Shown: in pieces, positions 56,277-64,000 of the stretch
How positions within the stretch are numbered: the stretch's first letter is position 1
Layout: each line of letters starts with the position of its first letter
Source: Tremella fuciformis
Taxonomy: Eukaryota > Basidiomycota > Tremellomycetes > Tremellales > Tremellaceae
DNA length: 64,000 nucleotides
NCBI GenBank assembly: GCA_032768795.1
Contig: CP136492.1
Coordinates: forward strand, 1,116,001 to 1,180,000
Reading direction: 5' to 3'
Made by a program: the position numbers and the translations under genes
The notes under the pieces: model-generated
Databases searched by the model: none
Seen by the model: only the letters and a program-made list of their open reading frames with translations
What the model was told of the DNA's origin: nothing

Positions 56277-57726
56277 ACAGTCAGCTCAGTCCTCCCGGTC
56301 CGTGCAGCCGAGCCCAGCTCGATCCATGAAAGCAAGCTTGAGCAGGTTGGCGGCGACAATTGTACTGCCCGGGATGATGACCGAACAGTCCGACGTACCA
56401 TGATGAGTCACGACTCGTCGGTCCGCTTCGTTGATGGCGAGGTATGGCGGACAGGCCGAGTGCACCGTGTGCAGTGATACAACAGCAGACAGCGAGACTC
56501 TGTCCCCTAATGGAAGTCAAGGAGGAGGAATGCGAGACTTTGTAATGACAACTTGTGAAAGCGTGTCGTGGACGGGCTACGAATACGCCAGCGATGTGCT
56601 CTCCTGTGCTCGCTCACTCACAGTGGCGGTCCCTGGCTCTGAAGCCGTCATGACGCTCGGCAATTCGGCATATTCACAACCGGACGCGCTCGTGGCGACT
56701 GGAACCAGCCAAAATTCACTCAATCTGCTACTCGTTTCTCTCCCACTTTCATCCCTTCTTTCTCTCCTTCAACCGAGCATGCGCATCATGCATCCCCTCG
56801 ACAGTCTCGCTCGTCGCTCACTATTGACTCCTCATTCACTTCTCCCCCTCGACCCGCGGTTCTTAGATCCGCTACCAGGAGGATCCCTCCCCTCTTCCCC
56901 TCCTCCCGACTACCCTTGACCGGGGAAACGGTGGCAAGGTTTACGAAGAGGACCGAGGCCCTCCGCCAGCCTGCCGGCTGGCGATTGGTCAGCGCATGAG
57001 TCAGCCCGTGGAAGAGCATCTTCTAGCCCTCTCGGAGGTTGTTTTGATCGACGAGGGGGCGCTTTGCTGCGGATCACAGAGAATATCGCGGGCTGTCCAT
57101 GGTGGATTGACCGTTTACACCCAGCGCAAATACCTTTGCTGTTTAGTCAACTCGGTGAGTCTTTTCCCCTGCTACTCTGTTCCTCCCCTCGTCCTCATCT
57201 CGCGATGAAGAAGCAAAACTTCTAATCGATATTCACACTGTGCGACTCTTCGGAGGATGCGCGCACAACTTCAACGGTATCGGAGCGAATTCATATCCTT
57301 TCTGTCTTCATCAGCTGCACCTTCGGAATCGTCCAGTAGCTGACTCGACAGTATCTTTCCCGCTTGTATAACATGCATCCGGCTGCCTATCGCTTGACTT
57401 CTGCCACAGGTCTAACGCTTCCCTTCACACTCGTCCCTACCCGAACTTCGAGCTCTGTGCTCTGGCACCCCCTTCTCACTGAAGAGCGCTCGCCTTACCG
57501 ATGGCCCTCGCTTTCATATTGTAGGGAGAGAACGATTTCCTTCCCATGGATTTCGGCGCTGCCGGCCTTCTCGTGAGGCGGTGGGTAGCGTCGATTGAAG
57601 GGGCGGGCATAATTTCTGAGATTGAGGCAGGTCATAAGCATGCAAGTCGTGAATCTCATCTACAGCGTTTCGTGTCTCGTTACGTCTACAACGGATGTTT
57701 CTGCGATCCTCTGGCTTTGAGCCGTC
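56277..57726. other. Large intergenic region, no gene recognised
   Basis: 1.45 kb between the start of the USP7-type gene and the end of the GH5 gene. It contains one open + frame of 162 codons (56431-56919), with compositional bias (Leu/Ser/Pro) and no recognised domain, and several shorter frames. CT-rich stretches occur at about 56735-56900 and 57150-57200. The USP7 promoter should be here. Confidence 0.4.
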
Positions 57727-59333
57727 TTACTGACAGGACTGCTTGGCAGCTTCGGCTCCCTGCTTGAACCCGTGTTCAAACTCCCAAGGATTGTCGCCTA
57801 GTTGACGCTCTGCGGCACGCCTTCTCGCCCATTGCTGGAAGAAACCAAGCTCGTCTCCGTTGCGCAAGAACAATAGGGCATCCTCCCATCCTTGATCAAA
57901 GCCTGGTCGGAAGGACCCCGGATTGGGTGATCCGCCGTGCGTTTCCCAATAACCGACGTGGTCGCCTGTGATGAGCTCTCGTCATCGCGGGGCCGAACGA
58001 CTCACCTGCAGCCTGTTGACCTTTGGCCTCTTTGGCCCCTTGTGGTGGTTCGCGGAAGGCAGGCTTGGCAAAGCTGGGTAGAATCTCGGCGCGATTCGCA
58101 TCCCTAGCGGACCAGCCTGCGTCCCACCCGCTTTGTTTCTTGAAACACCACCACCACCATCCGCCCGTATACTGCTCGTACAACTCAAGCTGGGCTTTCA
58201 CAAAATCTCGCCGAAGCGCATCCTGCTCGCCAGTCGCCACTTTGGGCATGGACTGCGGTGCCAACGCTCCGGACCACTCGCCGACCACGAGGTTACCTTT
58301 CGCTTTGTCCGACAGACTGGCGAAGTATCCTCTGAAGCCTCCACGGAGGTCGGCCGTCAAGTCTGCCACAGACTTGCGGACATCGTCCCCGCCGAAACAG
58401 CGATACAGGTGGTGATCAAGAACCGTAAAATCGGATCGATTGCCCGCCCAGCCAGCATACCACTGTGTGTCCCAGCCATCGTGCACATAGATGGGGAATT
58501 CGGGCCCGACCAGACCCCGAATGGAGGCAATGGTCTGGTCGTAAAACCCTTGAAGCTGATCGTTGTTCTTCGGCTCGTTGAGCAGCTCAAGGCCGATAAT
58601 GTACGGATCTGTGGCGAAGTATGAGGCAAGGAAATGAAGAGCGATCGAGGCGGCACGGAGGTTGTCGTGTGACCAGAAGTTGACCTTTCCGTCCGAGCGT
58701 CCACAGTGAGCATCGGCATTCTGCCCACCCGGAGCACCGTGTAGATCCACCGTGTCAGTCCCACCAATATCAGCTATAGACAAACTCACCAATCAGTACA
58801 CCCAATCCACGAGACTTGGCTGCTTGCACAGCTGCGAGGATCCGTTGCCACGCCCCTTCGTAGATGTGCGCATGCCGCTCAAAATCCGTTCCTTGAAGAG
58901 CTTCCGGACATGGCCGGGCAAGGTGCCAATACGCGATCTTGTTGTCAGCTGCACAGTTCGTCTATGTTGTCGAGCCCACCGGAAGCCGGACACTGTTGAA
59001 GCCTCGGTCGGCGAGCCATTGCCAGTCCTCCTCTGTCATGTACGAGTCCCAGTGTTCTTCGTACAGTCTCTTTGCGTCACCGCCCGAAGCGATGTCAAAG
59101 TCGCTCTGCCCGGGTGAAGCGGCTTGCTGGTACGGCTTGTCGTAGATCCATCGCTCAGATACAAACCATGCACCAAGGTTGACTCCCCGCTGTTTGCGAT
59201 ATCGCGGCAGAGCAGAGTCGTCTAGTGGTATAGTATCGACATGAGGAAAGCTCTGTGCGGGCCGGACAGCGGTGCCGGTGCTTGAAGATGACGAAGACGA
59301 GACTTTCGCCTTGACCTTGTCGAACAGACCCAT
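57727..59333 (-). CDS. Glycoside hydrolase family 5, exo-beta-1,3-glucanase-like
   Basis: Predicted beta-glucan hydrolase of the GH5_9-like type. The start at 59333 gives MGLFDKVKAKVSSSSSS, with no signal peptide, so an intracellular or unconventional location is likely. Domain landmarks: YRKQRGVNLGAWFVSERWIY (family start), WQWLADRGFNSVRLPVG, DLHGAPGGQNADAHCGRSDG, IIGLELLNEPKNNDQLQGFY (acid/base Glu in NEP), HHLYRCFGGDD, NLVVGEWSGAL (nucleophile Glu) and GGWWWWCFKKQSGWDAGWSA. The C-terminal exon adds about 75 residues ending at 57727. A signal-less GH5 resembles cytosolic enzymes acting on steryl glucosides or similar in fungi; the substrate here is open. Divergent from YVC1 by 225 bp. Confidence 0.88.
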
Positions 59334-59558
59334 ACCTACCCCTGTGCTTCTGTGCAAGCTCCGTCCTCAAGCAAACTTGCTTGGAATGCAACGCTCGTAG
59401 TCAAGACCTGTACACATGTTCGTCCAACCTCTTCAGACCTGACGTCAGGCCGGTGCCTGACAGAAATGACGAACAGACCGCCAAGGCCACAGTATGTTTG
59501 GTCCATTTGACATCTGACTCTTTCAGCTCGAACCTGACAGAGGAAGGATCCAGAAGAA

Positions 59559-62112
59559 ATGGGCGACGCTCTTGTGCGTGTCTGCCAAGTCTCTTGACTG
59601 GGCGAGATTCTGAATGTCAGGCCGTCGAGGAGCAACGCTCCATCCTCAGCACAAAGTCGGTGTTGCCTGAGCCGGACACCATCACCAGTACGTCCAAGTC
59701 TCTCAGTCCGTGTTCACGCGGCCTTTGGGCCATCTTGACGCCCATCATGGGCTATAGCAAGGTCCATGATCTCTCAAAGACCTCTCCATCTCCGCAAAGG
59801 CCAACGAGACAACATGAGAGCTGATAACAAGAACTGGTCAAGCGCATCCGCGCGCTCGCTATTCGGCTCCTTCCCGTCGAGGTGGAGATCTCGGACATCA
59901 CAGAAGCGACCTCGAGCATCATTACACCAGAAGTCATCAATGTCTTTGCCAAGAGCGGCGGCGACTTTGGGGAGGCGGTGCCCTTCGCGTTGGTGATGGC
60001 AGCTACGTCTCCTACAGCTGATCCGTTAGACTGCTTCGCGCCAAGGCCGGCTTCGTCAAAGAGGGGTATCGTAACCCCGCAGACTACGACGAGTGTCTGT
60101 GTCGCGCAACGGCATGCGAAGTACTCGCCAGACGTATCGTGCACAACCTTCCTATCGACCGGCTGGAGAGTGTCATGTCGACCCGTTTCCGGTACCGGGA
60201 GACGGATGGCGATATCTCCGCCCCAACGAGTCTCTTGGAGGCAGCGATAGATCAACACTGCACCGTCAGTGTTCTCACTGTGCTGGTCGGCAGATCTCAT
60301 GTCAGATCTTCCTCGCATCGTCCGAATCGCAACATGTCGTCAATTCTCTCTGGCGGGGCGACTGGGTGCAGAAGAATAATGATAATGACGATATCGATTA
60401 TGTCCAGTACGAGCGAGTCGAGTCGAACAGCTTCTGGGATCACCTCAACCCTCAAAGAATGAATGTACCCCGTTATCAGACCGCGTTCAGGCAAGTGATG
60501 TGGTTGATCTTCTTGTTTGGTGGGTATGATTCTGCAAAGCCCGGACGTGAGCTTAAAGGCAGTCTACTCTCAGACTGTGCAGAGGTAGGCTTTCATGGTC
60601 GCCGTTGACGGAGCAAGACTAACGCATTGTAGTCCCGTCGATGCCGTCGATCCGGAGCACGAGTTTGACGAATGGGAGTATGTCCTGTACATCATGACCC
60701 TGTCTTTCTTGATCGAAGGTCAGCCTAGCTTTCATTCGAGGTTCGCTGCTCACTCGCTTAGAAGCTGTGAAGGTTTACAAGGTGATAGCCTCCATATCGA
60801 CTAGGAGAACACTGACCGGATCAGACTATCCAATTGGCGACGAAGCCTTTGGCCACGATAGTCCGTTCACACCCGAAAAGTACTAGCAGATCCTGACTCG
60901 CAGGGATTCTGGACCGTCATCAGCTTCTTGACAGACGGTCTGCTCCTCACCGCATTTGCTCTCCGAGTGGCGGGTCTCAGATTGGGCCAGACCAACAATG
61001 ACTCGGCTCAGCAGCTACATTTCCGGAGTTTCCAGGTTCTGAGCTGCGTTGCCCCGCTAATCTGGATCAAACTTGTCCGTATTCCCTTGCCCGCCAACGG
61101 TCACTGATCGTACAGTTGACCGTGTTTGATGGCTTCAAGGTCGTCGGTACACTCCAAGTGGTCGTTTTCCGCATGTTGAGAGAATCCGCCATCTTTTTCA
61201 TCTTGTGAGCGCCAAGACAGAATCTCGATCATAATTCACACGCAGACTGGCAATCATGGGTGTCGGCTTTTTGCAGTCGATGTACGCCTTGGACGCCGCC
61301 GATGGGGAGACCGCAGGCGGGATTCTGGTGGTGAACAGCCTCATACAGGCACTCTTGGGGGCTCCCGACTTCGATTCGCCCAACGAAAGATTTGGCTATC
61401 CATTTGGCTTGGTTGTATACTACCTGTGGAATTTCCTCTCGACCATCATTCTCGTCAACGTCCTCATCGCGTTGTTCGGCAGCGCGTACTCGGACGTCGA
61501 GGAGAATGCGACCGACGAGTACCTGGCGTTCTTTGCGCACAAAACCATCTCGCTCAGTGAGTGGGACACTGAAGACTGAGACTTCAGCTGATCTCCAGTC
61601 CGTGCGCCGGATACATATGTTTAGTAAGCAGAAGCGTCCTCGCCCGCTTGAGGGTGGATTTGACGCCCAGTCCCGCCCCTTTCAACCTCATTGAAGCACT
61701 CTTGATTGCGCCATGGGAATGGATCTTGCCCACATCCACCTACATTCTCATCAACAAGGTTGTCATGTCCATCATTTTCTTCATCCCCCTCGTTCTCATC
61801 GCGTTCTTTGAATCGCAGATCTCGCACGCAAAATCAGCGATGCTCCGCGAGTACTTTTCTGGCCCGCCCCCGGACGATGAGGGCGACCCCAAGATCGAAG
61901 ACCCATCGGTGGATGACGACGAGGGTGAAATCAGCAAGATCAGCTTTGAAGATCTGGTCGGCAAGTTCCCCAACACCGCCATCACAGAGAGCGCTGTCCT
62001 CTTGCGCGAACTCAAGCTCTTGCGAGAGAAGGTGGAGGGACTCGAGAGGACGATTCGCGAGAGCACTCCCCTGCCTGGTAAACACGACGAACAGCTTGTG
62101 GACACGAAATAG
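59559..62112 (+). CDS. YVC1: Vacuolar TRP-type cation channel Yvc1
   Basis: Ca2+-permeable channel of the vacuolar membrane, TRPY family. Start at 59559 (MGDAL) joined by a 47-nt intron to AVEEQRSILSTKSVLPEPDT; this start is inferred from that splice. The cytosolic N-terminal domain has LLPVEVEISDITEATSSIIT, EGYRNPADYDECLCRATACE, LARRIVHNLPIDRLESVMST and FLASSESQHVVNSLWRGDWV. Channel segments include EWEYVLYIMTLSFLIE, TVISFLTDGLLLTAFALRVA, VVFRMLRESAIFFILLAIMG (S5), QALLGAPDFDSP (pore) and YYLWNFLSTIILVNVLIALF (S6). The C-terminus carries an acidic region (SGPPPDDEGDPKIEDPSVDD), typical of Ca2+ regulation in Yvc1, and a closing coiled coil (LLRELKLLREKVEGLERTIR). At least eight introns are needed. 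Confidence 0.88.
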
Positions 62113-62238
62113 ACCATTCAATCGCACGACACGCGGCCCATACATGTTCCACGAACCTTAATGCATACACGACGGATAGAATATGCTGATGACCGCAAGG
62201 GAAGATACAAAGATGTGCGCCAGTGCGCGACGTGCACT

Positions 62239-64000
62239 CTAATCGTAACCCCGTCCAGACCTCTTCTTGCCCTCTTTCGTCTTGAAGTGCTTCTTGCTCG
62301 CTTTACCGGGACCCTGATTCGCTCCTCGCCCTCCCATGATCAGCGGCATCCCGTCCGGACCGAGCATCCGCTGATGAGGGTACATCGTATTTCTCGTGAA
62401 CCCCACTCCGCCCTCCTGCTCATCGCCCCCGCGGCCACCATGCCGGCCCATCATCACCGGTCTAGGAGCAGGACCAGAATCGTTAAAGTAGACATCGTCG
62501 AGAGCATTCGCCTTCTCCTTGCCGCTGCGCATGGGCGCACTCGCCGCATTGGCCCGAACGGACCTCGAAGTCGGCTGACGCTCTTTTCCGCCGTCCTGCG
62601 CCTCCTCGGCAGCCGCCACGGAATCGACGGATGGGCCGGTTGTGGACGGCGGGACGAATGTGTCGGCGTTCTTGCTCACGTGGGTGACTGGAGCACGCTT
62701 GCGACCCTGCTCGAAGGACTCCTCGAGTTTCTGCAAGGTCCGTTCGCGCGAGACTCGCATGAAGTCGTCGGACGTGATGGACGGCGGAGGGTGCGCAAAG
62801 AGCAACTTGGCGTTCACGTAGTCTTTGAGCACGACACGGGCTGCGCGCGAGGTGTCGGGCATGCCGAAAGACGAGCGGGTCATGCCTCTCGCGACTGATC
62901 GTCAAAGCTGACTCATAGGGAGTAACAAGGAAACGCACTGGCATATGTCGACAGGAACTCCTCCCAGCCCACTTGGCCGGGACCTCCATCCTCCACGCTT
63001 TTCACGTCTATCCGGATCCCGTAGGTTCCCTCGAGGATCTCCCGCGGTATTCTCTGGCAGAGAAGCTCGACCGGTGCCGAGTACTCTCTCATCTGGTCGA
63101 TGGGCAACACGCCATCCACGACCATGTCTGCTTGGGTGTTCGCGAATTGGGGGAACACGAGACCGGGGCAATCACACAGCGTGATTCTGTCGGAGAAGAG
63201 CAGTGTTTGGAAGTGCTTTGTCTTGCCAGGAGTCGAAGATACAGAGACCTTCTTTGCGCCAAGGAGAGCATTGATCGTCGAGGATTTACCGACATTGGGA
63301 TAGCCAACAAGCCCAACGACAAGGGTGGACGGATTGGGGTCTCGTGCGGTAGCAAAGTCTGGCCCGCGTCAGCGTTTGGAGCCAAGAAGCAAGAAAGACA
63401 CCGACCAGACAAGGGCGGGGCTGAAGACTCGAACAGGTCCTCCAGCTCGGCGACTGTGAGGACTCGTGTACGAGCGGTCTCTTTCTTGCTGCTCTCCGCT
63501 TTGCTTTTCACTTCTCGGGCAACTTTGGCCAGAGGAACCCTCTGCCCGTTGGCCAAGTGCTTCTCCGTCTCCACCAGTTCGTCATCGTCCTCTTCATCTT
63601 CAACCTCGCCTTCTGTAGACCATCCTTCCTCATCCTCTTGGAACTCGGCGTCCTGCAATGCCTTGGCCAGCTCCTCATCGTTGGACGGGTCGGCCGCTGG
63701 CTCTTCGCCTTCACTCAACTCCTGATCGCTATCGGAATCACTGTCTTCGTCGCTGTAAGTGTCCTCCTCGAGCTCCTCCTGCCGTCTTCGGAGTCGGTCG
63801 GCTTGCTCCTGAGCTGCCGCCGCATCTACCGCTGAGAAGAAGGCATAGCTGATTCCTTCTTCCTCAAAGTACTCTGCCCACCGTTCTCTATCCGATCAGC
63901 CATCATCCCGAGAACCAAAATCCAGTCCAGCACACCTTTGATCCAGAGTCAGCAGATCGGCTTTGTTGATCAACAAGAGACTCCGCCTCTTCCCTTTGCC
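62239..64000 (-). CDS. LSG1: Lsg1 cytoplasmic 60S-maturation GTPase, 5' end outside window
   Basis: Circularly permuted GTPase that releases Nmd3 from cytoplasmic pre-60S subunits. The gene is partial: the 5' part lies beyond 64000. Visible parts start with G4 (SLLLINKADLLTLDQ at the window edge), then RWAEYFEEEGISYAFFSA, an acidic insert (EEDTYSDEDSDSDQELSEGE), VLTVAELEDLF, G1 (VGLVGYPNVGKSSTINALLG), G2 (VSSTPGKTKHFQTL) and G3 (CDCPGLVFPQF). The tail gives PREILEGTYGIRI, MPDTSRAARVVLKDYVNAKL and ends in a Lys/Gly-rich KKHFKTKEGKKRSGRGYD. Introns of short length are near 62890-62940, 63360-63405 and 63884-63933. It converges with YVC1, 126 bp apart. Confidence 0.93.

Noticed and set aside
56431..56919. 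162-codon + ORF upstream of USP7
   Set aside because: Low-complexity Leu/Ser/Pro composition without domain or splice support; kept only as part of an intergenic note.
59381..59558. Start of YVC1 at the first ATG of the long frame (59381)
   Set aside because: It would place the start inside the GH5 promoter side and add an unrelated, Cys-rich stretch; the ATG at 59559 with a 47-nt intron gives a family-like short N-terminus.

Overview
This window is nuclear DNA of a fungus, most likely a basidiomycete and possibly a tremellomycete-type yeast (the class is an inference). The genes carry many very short introns: those I could place by joining conserved protein sequence are nearly all 41-47 nt. 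They encode eukaryotic proteins such as intron-containing histone H4, Trs85, Sec66, Usb1, Nug1/Lsg1 GTPases and a USP7-type deubiquitinase. The retrotransposons are of fungal Ty3 and Ty1/copia types. Genes are closely packed on both strands in divergent and convergent pairs. No bacterial features, CRISPR arrays, rRNA or convincing tRNA genes were seen.

Layout. 0.4-12 kb holds host genes: an RGS/Rax1-like membrane protein (-), a fungal mitochondrial-type protein of unknown function (+), tRNA pseudouridine-55 synthase (+), the U6 snRNA exonuclease Usb1 (-), a secreted repeat protein with dibasic Kex2-type sites (-) and a nucleostemin/Nug1-type ribosome-assembly GTPase (-). 12.4-18.7 kb is a complete Ty3/gypsy chromovirus with identical 719-bp LTRs, a probable self-priming site and a probable -1 frameshift site. 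19.4-26.1 kb has a mitochondrial thioredoxin, a Cys-rich membrane protein, an SDR, a membrane methyltransferase-like protein and a cytochrome P450. 26.3-36.5 kb is a nest: a Ty1/copia element with 120-bp LTRs and an AGAAC target duplication, split in its protease region by a second copia element with 318-bp LTRs whose ends are not TG...CA. 36.7-64 kb returns to host genes: DHA2-type MFS transporter, histone H4, Trs85, mitoribosomal uL5m, a peptide:N-glycanase carrying a C-terminal L-type lectin domain, a DUF1479 oxygenase-like protein, a PPIL1-type cyclophilin, Sec66, USP7/Ubp15, a GH5 glucanase, a Yvc1-type TRP channel and the 3' part of LSG1.

Working relationships. Most host genes are housekeeping functions without an operon-like logic: RNA modification and processing (PUS4, USB1, cyclophilin), 60S assembly (NUG1, LSG1), secretory traffic and protein quality control (TRS85, SEC66, PNG1, USP7). 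The SDR, methyltransferase-like protein, P450 and DHA2 transporter lie in one stretch and could be a small accessory metabolic group, now interrupted by 10 kb of retrotransposon; no backbone synthase is present. The items most worth a second look are the PNGase-lectin fusion, the Kex2-repeat secreted precursor, the dense CTCG(A/T)CGAG palindromes in the inner copia element, the self-priming and frameshift signals of the chromovirus, and a run of three hairpins upstream of the thioredoxin gene.
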